In this document: positions 34,248-46,390 of the stretch, in pieces
How the letters are laid out: every line of letters begins with the position of its first letter
How positions within the stretch are numbered: the first letter of the stretch is position 1
NCBI GenBank assembly: GCA_037833965.1
Contig: AP031352.1
Coordinates: 25,400,501 to 25,464,500, forward strand
Direction: 5' to 3'
DNA: 64,000 nt
Source of the DNA: Marchantia polymorpha subsp. ruderalis
Taxonomy: Eukaryota; Streptophyta; Marchantiopsida; Marchantiales; Marchantiaceae
The notes under the pieces: model-generated
Database searches by the model: none
What the model saw: only the letters and a program-made list of their open reading frames with translations
What the model was told of the DNA's origin: nothing
Made by a program: the position numbers and the translations under genes

Positions 34248-35303
34248 GTTGTCTCTCCTGGCCCAAAGGCCGTCTTGCTTCCGCCGAAGGCGTCCGTGCC
34301 TTCGGCGCAGGGAGGTCTGCTAACCTCTTTGCAGTCCGCGCGCTCTTATCCTCCTCCGAGGATAGTGAGTCCTTCCCCTCTGCGGCACGCCCCGTCTCCG
34401 TGCTACTTGCAGGCAACACGAGCCTGCGTGCCTTCTGCTTAGGCCGACTGCAGAGCTCGTGCAGTGGCCGCTTCCGTTTGAGAGCAGCCGAATCGCGGTG
34501 TTGGCCCTTCTCTGCTTCTCCTTCCCATCTTCGCTTCCGCGGCACTCGTGCTACGAGCAATTCTCCTTCAGCTCTCGGTTGGGCTAGTGGCGTGGAGGCA
34601 GGAATCTCGTCTTCGTCGGTGTCAACCTCGACGTCCTTCACATACCGCCCCGGATTGCTGCGTGATAGCAATGGAAATTGCACTCGCTCGGTCGCGGTCA
34701 GACAACCCATCGACCGATAGAAATTGATCAAGAAGGGGGAGAGGTGATTGATCGATCTACCCTTCTCCTCAAACGCATGCTGCCTCGTTATCTTCCACAG
34801 GATGCGAACCCAATGAATTGGAGCTCCGGCCAACGCCAGCTCCACGAATGCCACCTGCCAAGAAGTGAGTAGGTGGTCCGGTGCGGCTGCAAGAGCTGGA
34901 GAAGTGCTACCGCGACATTTCTGCGGTAGCGATCCTTGTAGTCCCGGGTCTTGTACCCGTTCTTGCTGGACTTGCTGCTCTTGAAAAGGGCCGCGAAGGA
35001 AATCTCCTACTTCTTCGTGACCTTGATGCTTTCGCTCTCGAATAGAAGATGCCCGTTTTCTCCCGCGCATCTCCCCAACACTTGTTCCCAGTCAGCGATG
35101 ACCCATCGCTCTACGTGCGGTCGAAATCCGCGCGTAGGTTGGTCTTTGTCCTTCTGCCACTCGCGCACCATGTCTTGGCACACGTAATTCCACCCCCACA
35201 GGAGGAAATTGAGCTTCATCGCAGTCAGCTCGTGCTGCAAAGCGCGCAACCCAATTTGCGGTAGCTTCAGCGGGATCATCCGCAGCTGCGTCGTTTTCGA
35301 CAT
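34248..35303 (-). pseudogene. Family-E protein of E2, N-terminal part
   Basis: Starts MSKTTQLRMIPLKLPQIGL at 35303 (the frame is open further upstream) and carries LNFLLWGWNYVCQDMVREWQ, RGFRPHVERWVIADWEQVLG, a TAG at about 35012-35010 where E1 has Glu and E3 Asp, NGYKTRDYKDRYRRNVAVAL, a frameshift near 34870, then SWQVAFVELALAGAPIHWVR and NHLSPFLINFYRSMGCLT. It ends at the E3 insertion. Codon 6 is CAG, the site where E1 has TAG. Confidence 0.8.
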
Positions 35304-36619
35304 CGCGTTCTTGAAATTCCCGACCGCGCTTCAGAAGTCCGTGGCTTCTTCCGCTAGCTCCTCGCTTCTTGTACGCGGACGCGATCTCTCCGCGAACTCT
35401 CACTATCAAGCAATTCTCACGGTTGCGCACTCAACCCTCGCTCTGACTTTCAATTCTCCACGCGTCGCATTCTTCTCTGATTTCTCTCTGCCAATTTGCG
35501 TGCGCGCTAAGTTCTCGCGAGAAATCAAAATTGCAATTCTAAGAATGAGTCGCTTGCCTTCGGCTCATAAGATTTCATCTTCGACACTTGGCGTGGGGAT
35601 CGACCAACTTGATTGCTGCGCCGGCTTGGAGGCGTAACGGCCCCCTTCTCGCACGCTCGGCTTCACGCTTCGCCGTTGTACGGGCTCACACGCTTAAAAA
35701 TTGAATTCGATTTCACCCGTCGTCCGTCGACGTAGCCCTGTTCGCGCAGCGCCGAAGGCGCGGCGACGGAGGCCTTTGCCTCTGGCCGATCCTTGACTTT
35801 GTCCATTCCCGCACCGCCAAAGGCGTTCCGCCGAAGGTGTACGGCCGAAGGCGTACATCTTCCGCCGAAGGCGTTGACCCGCAACGCCGAAGGCGAATCC
35901 TTGAAGACGTCCGTCGACGTAGATGCATCGCCGAAGGCGTTGATCGTAGTCAACTGGTCTTGTACTTTCTGTTGATCTCTCTTGTCCCCCCGAAGGCACT
36001 TTTTCTGCAGGAGTTCCGTTCCGCAGAAGGCGCACGTGTCCGTACCGCCGAAGGCGCTCGGCCGAAGGCGGACTGTACGGAGTCGCTTGCCCCGAAGGCG
36101 TTGACCTAATCTTGATGCGCTGGCGCCGAAGGCGCTCGTACAAAGGAGTTCACCACCGAAGGCGTTGACCCTTGGGCCGAAGGCGGCTCGTCTCTCGACC
36201 TAAGTGCATCGCCGAAGGTGCACCCTCTCAGTGACTTTTGACACTCGTAACTCCTTCATCACTCATCCGTTCCAAGTGTTCTTGAGCTCGTTAGAACAAG
36301 CGCGTTGAGTTCTTTCCAACGAAACCCCAACCAAGTCAAGGCGTTATGAATTGAATAACTTCTGAGAGATTTCCCTAGCGCCGAAGGCGTATTCTCCGCC
36401 TTGCGCCGAAGGAGATTCCCCTCAGAATCGGTCGTTCAGGCCGGGGCGCCTGTCCCGGATATTACGCCCAACTCCTGGATTCTACGAGATTCTACGAGAC
36501 CCGCGATTCTCCATTTCACTCTATTTAAGTGTACGGATTACTATTTACAGTCGCTGCTGCGGTACTGTTTTCCAAAAATGTTTTAAATTCCGCACAAAAA
36601 CAAAAAGTGGGTTACCACA
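35304..36619 (-). mobile_element. 5' region of E2
   Basis: GC-rich 5' region, with more than ten GCCGAAGGCG/CGCCTTCGGC-type palindromes between 35740 and 36440, one GTTAGAACGAG … hairpin module at about 36290-36340, and the terminal TGTGGTAACCCACTTTTTG at 36619. No coding motif. Confidence 0.8.
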
Positions 36620-36757
36620 CTTAGTCATGACCAGATAAACTTAGTTATAACTAACTAGTCATAACTAGCTAGACTTAGCTATGTCTTGGCTAATGATCGT
36701 TAATCATTTGGCTACTTCTACAACTTAATACACATGTGCAACATCCGATCTCACAGT
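36620..36757. mobile_element. Fragment of the E0 LTR, cut by E2
   Basis: Same orientation as 9462-9599 and ending at the same place (CATCCGATCTCACA). It begins exactly at the E2 terminus. Confidence 0.6.
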
Positions 36758-36850
36758 ACCTCTCCCAGTCGCATGCACCCCACCCGTCGGCAAGGCTCTC
36801 ATCTTCCCTTCACCTGTGCTCCATTTGTTAAGGCTCGTTTCTCCTTCACC

Positions 36851-37031
36851 TCCATTGTGTCATATCTTCAATACCTGTTGTTTTTCACTTGTTCGATCAA
36901 CCGATGTTCTTACTTACAAAACGATGTTCCCATTTTGCACTTCCATTGTGTTATATCTTCAATACCTGTTGTTTTTCACTTTTTCGATCAACCAATGTTC
37001 TTACTCAGAAACGATGTTCCCATTTCACACA
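36851..37031. repeat. Tandem duplication of a 91-bp unit
   Basis: 36851-36941 and 36942-37031 both run TCCATTGTGT(C/T)ATATCTTC … CGATGTTCCCATTT with about 8 differences. The surrounding 36758-37980 is AT-rich and holds no recognised gene. Confidence 0.85.
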
Positions 37032-37989
37032 CAACTTTAGTTGAATTTTTCAGAATTTCCAATTTTCTTCTTCTAGGTGCCATGATTTAGCTTGTACCTA
37101 TGTTGTTTTAGCTAGATAAATAAGGGAGAAATTTGACCATAATTATGCTTGCCTCGTTGTCTGGCTAGTTAGCCAGCTAGCTTAGTGGGCGACAGGTACA
37201 TTGCCTTTGTGTGAGTGGCAGTTGTTGCTTCCAGACTTTTTTGTGTGATTCTTCAGGTTCAAACAGAAGACAAAAAGCATGGACCCCAACTCTGTCCAAA
37301 ATCATACATCTACAGCAAATGAGTGTGAGAACTTACTTGAACTGAACATTGTTTCTTAAAATTGTTTGTAAATCTTACAATTTTACACCACCCCAAGGAG
37401 ATCAAAGAATTTTTCAATCTACCTTTTGACAGTTCTTCTTCAGTAGTCTGATTTTGTGACTTCTCTATATTTTAAAGCTATTTCTCAGATACAACAATTC
37501 CAACAACTTTAGCACATATCTATTCTAAGGCGTGGGGAAATAGGCTTACGTCGAACCCTGTTGATGATAGTGAGAACGTTGTTGATGATAGTGAGCAAAT
37601 TTTTCTTTATCTTTGTTGCTATACAACAGTCAGTCTATATGGAAGTAATTTTTTCTGATGCCTTCTATCTTTTGATCTGTGATGTACATGAAATCTAGGT
37701 GTGACCTCCAAACACTCATTTCAGCTCCCATAGACACACCTATTGATGATTGCAAGAGCACAAAGTAAAGAAACGTTGAAAGCATTACGTTCATACATGC
37801 GAATGTCAGCATGTAAATGACCAGTGCAGTCTCATCATTGAGTGTCCTTGCTTCTGCTGGAATATTTTTTTGCCTGTTTTTTATACTTGCGTGCAAGGTC
37901 AGAAAGAATTTGGTCTGGGCTATTTGTCTGTCTCTTGTTGTGATAGCTTGTGTTCTGATTGGTGGTGGTAAGGGTATTACCCGCCCAAG

Positions 37990-38473
37990 CTGGCCCCTTT
38001 GGGTGAAAATAGCTCCAAGCACCTACTTGGGCATCTTTGGCAGACAATATGTGACTATCTCAGACCCCGCCGAAGCCAAGGCCTTGGCCGCCATCAAGAA
38101 GAAGAGTAAGGATGCGCCACTAGAGGCTAATGTTGTAAAACATCCAGCGGTGAGAACATTTCTTGTGCTAACTCTCGACTTGTGTGTTAGTTGCCATCTC
38201 CTCTAAAACTTGGTTCAAACTGAGAAGTTTGTGATCTCCGTGATGCAGAATGATCAGAATTTGCAGAGTATCACGATCGGTATAATCGTTGCTCAGTCAG
38301 CCGGTGTTCACATCCCAAATATGGCATCTGGCCCCAACACTCAGCCTGACAGCTCTCAGTCAATCGCACTAGATTAGGCGGCTACACATGTTGCAGCCCA
38401 TGGTACAACTGGTGTTGCCACTCATACACATGTTACTAAGAACCAGCAGGCTGCAAAGAAACGAAAAGTGTGA
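37990..38473 (+). pseudogene. Coding-like segment before the hAT relic, ending in a nuclear-signal-like KKRKV
   Basis: First stretch: RPSWPLWVKIAPSTYLGIFG … SDPAEAKALAAIKKKSKDAP … VKHPA to about 38150, then a donor-like GTGAGAA. Second stretch from about 38248: QNDQNLQSITIGIIVAQSAG … IALD, TAG at 38375-38377, then AATHVAAHGTTGVATHTHVT … QQAAKKRKV and TGA at about 38471. The two may be exons. I recognise no domain; it is plausibly the N-terminal end of the hAT-like transposase that follows or a separate small ORF of that element. Confidence 0.35.
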
Positions 38474-38830
38474 TCATGCTGCAACAGACGCCAACCTGCA
38501 TTTCAAATCAGCCTGGACTATATTGTAAACCTGGCTGCATTTCAATAGCACTACAAACGTTGCACACTCTGAGGTGTGTAGAAAAGCCGGTTTTAAAAGA
38601 AGTCTAGCAGTCGGCACATCTATGCTCAAGTTTGACACTTGAAAAACGCATGCTAACACAACAACTCATAAGAACGGTCAGCTTCAGTGCGATAAGATGG
38701 AACTCGAAGAAGCTGACCGGTATGAATCCTATTGGGTGCCACCATCTCTGTAAGATTTGACTTGCTTTTGCTACATCCTACTGCCATTGGATCCCGCTTG
38801 CTAGGGTTTAAGCTGCTGACCTTATCTCGC

Positions 38831-40907
38831 TGCTTCAGGCCCTTCCGTCAACTCCAGCAACAAGACATTCAGGCTGCCATCAACGCCACCCATGATGATG
38901 CAAAACGCAAGAAGCTAATGCAACTTCAAGCAATTGTCTACCTTCTGCTCAAGGACCGTCCAATGAGCGAGTAAATCTTTCATGGGGGTTGTTGCTAGTA
39001 GTCCACCCGGCCTCTGTATCAAATGTGCAACATGCTGCCTCCAGAAAACAATGCTCTTGCTATTACTCAAAGCTAAGTTGAACTGTGGCTTACATACATT
39101 CATCTCGTTTGCAGCTTTCCTGATATCGCGGACCTGTTTTGTGCTGCCAGCTGCAAACATATTGGCAGCTCCCATTGGAGAGATGATTATGGTTGGGAAA
39201 TGGTTGATGCCCTAGATGTAGTCCTAGTAGAGGAGCTCAAGCGTTGTGTCAATGCCTCCCCCGTCATCGCCCTCACCATAGATGACAGTAGTGTTTGTGA
39301 TCTTATTGAGTATATGTCCCATGAGATCTTATTCATAGAGGATGGCCAGCAAAGATCTGAATTTCTCATCCTTCAACCACTCACCAATACAAACGCTAGG
39401 TCTCTTATCAAAGCATTGCTAGCGTCTATCTAAAACGTGTTAGGCATGTCTAGGGAGGATTTTAAAATCTCAAGCTTATTGCGTTTGGCAATGATGGTGC
39501 ATCTACCATGATGGGCTGTCATGTCGGGGTAGCAACGCAGCTCGTCAACCTGGTGGCTCCCGCCATGTTGCCAATTCATTGTGCAGCCCATAACACTGCT
39601 CTGTGGATGGTGTGATCACCGAGGATGCTCTATACGCACAGATCGAGGCAGCCGTCAAGGATGCTCATTCGTACTTTGCTATATCAACTCAACGTTGGGC
39701 TAGCTTCAAGTACCATGCATATGCTTGCAACACACCTGGGTTGCGCATGCTCCGAGTGCATGATGTTAGAGGGCTATCTGTGAAAGGTTACTTGTCGAAC
39801 ATCATCACGAAGTATGCATCCCTCATCAGCGCCTTGCGCGATAACATGACCTCCAAAGATTCCAACAAGAAAATCAGATTGGCTGTTGAGAAGCTATATG
39901 CGCAGTTCGTGGACATCGATACCATGCTTGGCTGCCTAGTCTTCATGCGGCAATTCGAGTTGTTGCAGTACCTCAGCAAGTTTTGTCAGCAGCGAGATGT
40001 GTTGTTTGATCAACTGCGTGTCTAGGTTGACAACACATCAATGGCATTGAAGCAGGAATACTTAGAGGGCGACAAGATGTTCACAAGCAAAGTGTGGAAG
40101 TACTTTGTTGAGCTAATTGATGACGGAGAGGATAGGAAGCTTAGCCTGTTGTGCTGGAGTGATGATGACACTTTGCAGTTTGACACCAATGCCAAGGAGG
40201 ATAATGTGCCCATGCACAACATCATCAACACATTCACAGTGCTTGGAGCTAGGGCAAATCAACACACAGAAATTACCATGGTGACTAAGAGCTGCTTTCA
40301 TGCAGCTCAAGGTCGTGCAAAGAAATTAGCTACAAACATTGCCAAGCTGTTAGTGATTGACCTCAAAAGGAGGTTTCCTCGGGTTGAAGTGCTTGAGGCC
40401 TTTGCTGTTTTGTAGCCAGCCTATTGGCCGAAGAAGCCTTCTGATGAAGATGTTAATATCAAGCTAAACATCTTGTACAATATATATGGGAAGATCATCA
40501 AACTGGCCAATGAGAAAGAAGTGCCAGCCTTAGAAGATCATACTAAGGTAGAGTTGCAAGAGTATAGCTTCAAGGCTCTCATGCAAAATATTGTGGAGGA
40601 GGTTAGCCATTGGGGCACAACCCATTCATTTTGGCAGAGTATATTAAGAAATGACATCCTTTCGAACACATTGAGTGTTTTCTGCATATTAACAACAATT
40701 ATGCTAGTTATCCCAATAGGCTTTGTGGAGAACGAGCTTGTGATCTCTGCTATGAACTATATCAAAGACAAAAAGCGCAATCGCCTAGGGCCAAAGCACC
40801 TCAATGTATGCATTCGAGTTAAGCAGTCATCGTACACAGTGCATAGCTTCCCGTATCTAGTTGCGTTGGCAAAATGGGAGGCAACCAAAGAGCGCCGCAT
40901 GTACTAG
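38831..40907 (+). pseudogene. hAT-superfamily transposase relic
   Basis: Broken plus-strand frames in order: QQQDIQAAINATHDDAKRKK … IVYLLLKDRPMSE; after an acceptor-like TTTGCAG at about 39114, PDIADLFCAASCKHIG … VIALTIDDSSVCD (the first catalytic-region Asp pair seen in hAT enzymes); FGNDGASTMMGCHVGVATQL … LPIHCAAHNTAL (39483-39604), the hallmark 'D-G-A … HC-x-AH' stretch; a helical insertion region (39620-40400); and a C-terminal dimerisation-like end, TIMLVIPIGFVENELVISAM then KKRNRLGPKHLNVCIR. At least five stops or frame changes. No terminal inverted repeats or 8-bp duplication found. Type resembles DUF4371/zinc-finger-862-like hAT proteins. Confidence 0.7.
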
Positions 40908-41887
40908 GATGAGTCTATAGCCAAGCGAATTAAACTAGTACAGCGTAGGAACGTGTCTGACTTAACTATGTGCAGAAAAATTGCCATACTAACCATCTTG
41001 AAGATATACTATATGAAGTGAACTTGGCGGCAGGATTTGGATGAAAGCTAAGTAAAACGCCACATAGAGCCGTGGCGGCAGATTTATAATGTGATGCAAC
41101 CAAAACATCACATGTGGCTGAAACAAAAATAATAAATGGGTATCCACCAACCATAGCGTGGTGGTTTCAATATTAATAATGGGGGGGGAGCAAAACGCCA
41201 CAAGTGGCATTTTGAAAATAAACCTAAACGAAACATTGGCTGACTGTAATTGTTACACAAACTCTTAATCTGCTTCGCGTGTTGGGATATGAGGTTTTAT
41301 GACTTATCTCAACAATCAATAAATACCATAATGGATGACGTAAAGAAACGGCATTCAGATAAGAATATAAAATAAACATATATATATATGACATCATTTT
41401 ATTTGTGTCTTGACATGGATTATTAACAGAACTTCATTGAAATCAGAACACAGTTCTTTCCTAGAGAGAAAAAACTTCAGTTTGTCACTTCCTAGCCATT
41501 CATTTCTTAAACACCGCTGATTTAAAAATGATTGATCATTACTTTATTATCTGGTTCAGGCATCCGTGTAACAGTACCAAAAGACGTGTGAAAAGTATAG
41601 ATTTCCCACCCTGTTTCAACACTGGTTTCAGCTTTCATACGCAGCCATTCTCTGTGCAAATCCACCTCTAGATGAGGGAGAAGACAAAAGGCATAACTAT
41701 GAAATTACTAGTCTTCACAAGTCTCAGTCCATGTAATACCCAGGAATCAAAGCTGCAGTAAAGTAGACAGTCTGAAACTGCCATATCGTATGCACAAAGC
41801 AAGGGATTCGGCTTTGCTCACTTCATATAATTATTTTACAAAATCTTGCCAACCTAAACCGCACTAAATTAGATCGAGATAGATGCG
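40908..41887. other. No recognised gene
   Basis: AT-rich; TA microsatellite at about 41380-41392; a CGCCACA… motif recurs at 41050-41075 and 41195-41210. No coding motif. Confidence 0.4.
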
Positions 41888-43122
41888 TGTGGTACCCCAC
41901 TTTTGGTATTTTTGAGTAAATTAAAACATTTTTGAAAAACTGTACCGCGGCAGTTGTGTAAATAGCCCTCGGTGCATCAAAATAGAGTGAAACTGGAAGA
42001 TCGCAGAGAATCTCGAGAGAACTCGTAGAATCCAGGAGTTGGGTGCAACGTCGGGGACAGACACCACCCTACATGCGGGCTCTGAAGGAATAACCCCTTC
42101 GGCGCAAGGCGCGAAATCCGCCTTCGGCGCTAGAGGAATCCTTCAGAACCTGGTCAATTCTCAAACGCCTTGACTTGGTTAGGGTCTCGTTGGAAAGAGC
42201 TCAACGCGCTGATTCTAACGAGCCCAAGAACGCCACGAACGGAGGAGGATTCCGGAAGTTATGAAGGTCGCAAGACACTCAGCTTCTCGCCTACGAGTAG
42301 GCGAGGAAAGTTTGTCCTATGCGCGGACGAGGGAAGTCCGCCTACGCGTAGGCGAAATAGGGTTTGACGTCGGCGGGATGTCCGTCGCGAATGTCGCCTA
42401 CTCGTAGGCGGGGAGGATTAACACCTCTGCGCAGGCGGACGAGCGAAGTCCGCCTACGCACAGGCGCTTCGGCGTTGGCGAGAAATCCGCCTTCGGCCCT
42501 AGAAATGCGCCTTCGGGATTGGAAATTGTACGGCGCCTTCGGCGCCAGCGCAGCAGCGCGGACGGCGAGGACCCAATGGAGTAGTAAAATCCGTACGGAC
42601 CGCACGGACTGTACGGACGGAACGGACGATCGCCTTCGGCCGGTCGGGGTTACGGAGACAAGAGCGCCGACGGAGAGGCGAGAGAAATGGACAGACTGAA
42701 CTGAGTCTGTTGACCACGGTCAACGCCTTCGGCACAGCCGCCTTCGGCGCTGCGCCTACGGCGAGGGATCGGCGCTGACGAACGTTTGATACTTCATCTG
42801 CCTGTGCGTAGGCGAGCGCCTACGCACAGGCAGATGAAGTTCTGCGCCGGCGGAGATTCCGCCGGGGATTCCGCCTACGCAAAAGGGAGTTCGACTTTTG
42901 TCCGATGCGCGGACGATCGCCTTCGGCGGAGCGGGATTGGCCAAAGATTAGTACGAACGAGCGCGCAAGGCGAGAAATCCGCCTTCGGCGCTGCGCACCC
43001 ATGTCCGCGGCGTAGTACGCTAGCGGAGTTCAAATTGCCAATTCGAGCGTGTGAGTTAAGTCGGCGTCGGCAGAGCGTGAAGCCGCGCGTGAGAGAGGAG
43101 GCCGTTGTAGCGCGGAGCCGGC

Positions 43123-46100
43123 TGTGGTAACCCACTTTTTGTTTTTTTGTCGGAACTAAAACATTTTTGAATAGTAAGTACCGCGGCAGGAGCTGTAAAT
43201 AGTAATCGGTACGCGAAACCAGAGGATCGAGGACAGTCAAGGTGTTTTGGGCTTAGGCCACAGTGGGACGCTTGGGACGGAACGGGCGGTTCATGCTGCA
43301 GGATCCGCTTCGAGCACCTTCGGCGGTTGATCACTCATAACTTTCTCAATTCGTAACGCCTTGAGTTGCTTCGGGTCTTGTTGCAAAGAGCTCGCGACGC
43401 TCGTTCTAACGAGACCAAGAACTTGTGAAACGGATGAGAGGTCACTGAGTTATGAGTGTCGGAAGTTACTGATGGGGGGGCCTTCGGCGGTAGAGCGACT
43501 TTGGCGGTACGCCTTCGGCGGAAGAACCGCCGGAAGATGCGCCTTGGGCGGTAGACGCCTTCGGTCAACGCCCTCGGGTCAACGCCTTCGGCGATACGGG
43601 AGAGTGCATTCGGCGGAAGAGTGAAACCCTCATAACTTTCTCAATGCGCAACGCCTCGACTTGGTTAGGGTCTCGTTGGAAAGAGCTCAACGCGGTGATT
43701 CTAACGAGCCCAAGAACGCCACGAACGGAGGAGAATTCCGGGAGTTATGAAGGTCGCAAGATACTCAGCTTTTCGCCTGCGCACCGGCGAAGAAAGTTTT
43801 TTCCTATGCGCGGACGAAGGAAGTTCGCCTGTGCACAGGCGCTTCGGCGTCGGCGGGAAATCCGCCTTGGGCCCTAGAAATGCGCCTTGTGAGGTAGAAA
43901 GTGTACGGCGCCTTCTGCGCCAGGTCATCGCCGCGGACGGCCAGGTCAGTGCCGCGGACGGCCAGGACAACGCCGCGGACGGACAAGTCAGCGCAGCGGA
44001 CGGACAGCTCAGCGCCGCAGACAGCCAGGTCATCGCCGCGGACGGACGCGGACGCCTGTGCACAGGCGGACGGCCTGTGCACAGGCGGGTTGCAAGTAGG
44101 CGGCCTGTGCATAGGCAGGCCTGCGGCGGAAGAGTAAAACCGACATTACTTTCTCAATTCTTAGCGGTTTGACTTGATTCGGGTCTCGTTGGAAAGAACT
44201 CGACGAGCTGGTTCCAACGAGACCAAGATCTCTTGAAACGGATGAGGCATCACCGAGTTAGAAGCGGCGGAAGTTTCTGATATGGAGGGCCTTCGGTGCT
44301 AACATTTAGAGGGGCCTTCGGCGTTAACACTTAGAGAGGCGGCTTACGCCGCGGACGGACGCGGACGCCTGTGCACAGGCCGTCCGCCTGTGCACAGGCG
44401 GGTTGCAAGTAGGCGGCCTGTGCACAGGCAGGCCTTCGGCGGAAGGGTAAAATTGACATAGTGTTTTCAATTCTTAATGGTTTGCGGTGGTTAGGGTCTC
44501 GTTGGAAAGAGCTCGCGACGCTCGTTCCAACGAGCCCAAGAACGCCTGGGACGGATGGGAATTTAGGGAGTTAGGACTATCGGAAGATACGTAGACGTTC
44601 TCCTTCGGCCCTAGATGTTCGCCTTCGGGGTTACGCTTCCGGGAATTCCGCCTTCGGAGGTAGGGAGATCGACTTTTGTCCGATGCACGGACGGACGCCT
44701 TCGACGGTTGCAGGCCTTCGGCGGAAGAGTAAAACAGTGATAACTTTCACAATTCTTATCCGTTTGACTTGGTTAGGGGCTCGTTGGAAAGAGCACAACA
44801 CGCTCGTTCCAACGAGCCCAAGAACGTTGCAAACGAAGCAGGGATCCGTGAGTTATGGGCGTCGGGGTGACTGTTAGAGATTGACAAGGTGTGGAAGTGC
44901 GTCTTTGGCGGTTGGACGCATTCGGCGGTGCGCGGAAGGAGATTTCCTCCGGCGAGGATCGGGTGGTCATGAATGTAGAATGTTCAGGTGTGGCAGTGGC
45001 GGCCTGCGAGTAGGCGGCTTGCGTGTAGGACGCGTGGAACCCACAGTCCTCGGATTTTGGAGAAGGAATTTTGGCCTAGGTTCAGAGATCTTGCGGGGCC
45101 CATATCTTTGCGATGGACGGTCGGATGGATCTGAAATTTTGTGGGGCCGTTGATCTCGGCCGGCCACGCCTGCCTGCAAATTTTCAGCCTAAGATCTTGG
45201 GTGGGAAGGCACTGGCGGCTCTGTACAGTAGGCTTAGGATTTAGATTTAGGGTTAGGGTTAGATTTAGGTTGTAAGTTAGAGGGGAAGGCAGCCGCCGAC
45301 TCCTCAGGTGTAGGTTTTGTTGCGGCTCGCACCATGGTAGTGCAGTGTAGTGTTAGTTAGGACTTAGAAGGTATAAAATAGTTCCAGGCGTTTTGCCTGG
45401 GGTTCTTTCCCATCAGAAGTGCAGATCAGGAACCCATTTCCTTTGCGTGTTTGTGTCCTTGAGTTCTGTCACCACGCACGAGGAGTTACAACTTAGCGTT
45501 CCGCATTTTGTAGCTGAAGGCCTTCGGCCGAATGTTCAGAGCTAGTACATTGGTTAGAGACTTGAGTAGTTCGGATCTGCACCTGCGGGTGACTGCCGAT
45601 GCTCAGAGCCAGTGACTAGTTAGATACTTGAACAGTTTCGCCCCTACACCTTCGAGTGTTTCTTTCTGATTGTACTCCTTTGGGATTTTTCCCCTGAATG
45701 CCAAAGTGAAGTTTTGCTACTTCGTGTAAGCCTTGGTTGTAAATTCAGGTTACGCTGCAGCAGGTGCCTTCAGGGTAACCCCTGTAGTATTTCTGGGAAT
45801 GACAAGTGCCTGAGAATTCAAACTCTTCAATAGACTGTTATGGTGTGTTACTGGAATGTTTCTCAGTGAGTCCTTCAGTGCAGACCTGTGTTCTCTGCGC
45901 GTTTTGTGAGTTGAGAGTGTTGTTCACCGCGTCTGAGTGACTTCGATCCGAAGTAGGTAGTCCAAACCGGGTTTCCTACACTAGCAGCAAGCTAGTGGAA
46001 GCGTTGTAAAAGCCGGAGTTGGAAGTCACTACCCGCAGCTTCGCAGAGTGTACTCTTGAGAGACTTTCCCCCTGAAATCTTGAAGTAGAGGTCCTAACGG

Positions 46101-46343
46101 ATCTCTGGGTTGTGTTTCTGTAGTTTCAGGTGTGTGTGTGTGTGTTACGCTGCACTGTGCGACCTCCGAGTGCGCTCCGAGTGGACACTTGCAGTATTTC
46201 TGGGAGTGACAGTCGCCTGAGAATTCAAACTCCTCAATAGTCTGTTAAAACGTGACACTTTGTACCCTGTGTGTTCCTCTGTCCCTGTGGGTTCGACCTT
46301 TCTACCACTATATTGCAGTTTTAGCCTTTAGTGGGTTATTACA
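43123..46343 (+). mobile_element. Family-E derivative E6 (3221 bp), no ORF, tandem hairpin modules
   Basis: TGTGGTAACCC at 43123 to GGTTATTACA at 46343, perfect duplication CCGGC (43118-43122 and 46344-46348). It has no coding region. Instead it carries five copies of a module (near 43345, 43635, 44150, 44465, 44745) with the core TCGTTGGAAAGAGCTC … TTCTAACGAGCCCAAGAACG, against one in other E elements, interleaved with GCCTGTGCACAGGC and GCCTTCGGC palindromes. 45341-46343 is the usual E 3' region with TATAAA at 45372. Confidence 0.9.
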
Positions 46344-46390
46344 CCGGCGCGGCCATCAAGTGATTTGACCTTCACGACCGAGAGCCGACC

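Larger units (their letters stand above)
10846..36619 (-). mobile_element. Family-E element E2, split by three insertions, 3' end truncated
   Basis: On the minus strand E2 starts at 36619 (TGTGGTAACCC). Its pieces are 36619-34248 (5' region and N-terminal ORF), 28859-28388 (middle ORF), 18412-17392 (C-terminal ORF and TATA) and 11592-10846 (3' region). They are separated by E3 (28865-34242), the DNMT retroelement (18417-28383) and Ex with E1 (11598-17391). Removing these restores the element order seen in E1, E3 and E5. The last roughly 190 bp, including the terminal TTATTACA, are missing where the chromovirus fragment abuts, so no target duplication can be scored. It starts exactly at the cut edge of the E0 LTR. 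Confidence 0.85.

Noticed and set aside
43900..44060. CRISPR-like array (regular CCGCGGACGG(A/C)CAG repeats)
   Set aside because: Short GC tandem units without unique spacers in a eukaryotic transposon; they are part of the E6 palindrome-rich region.
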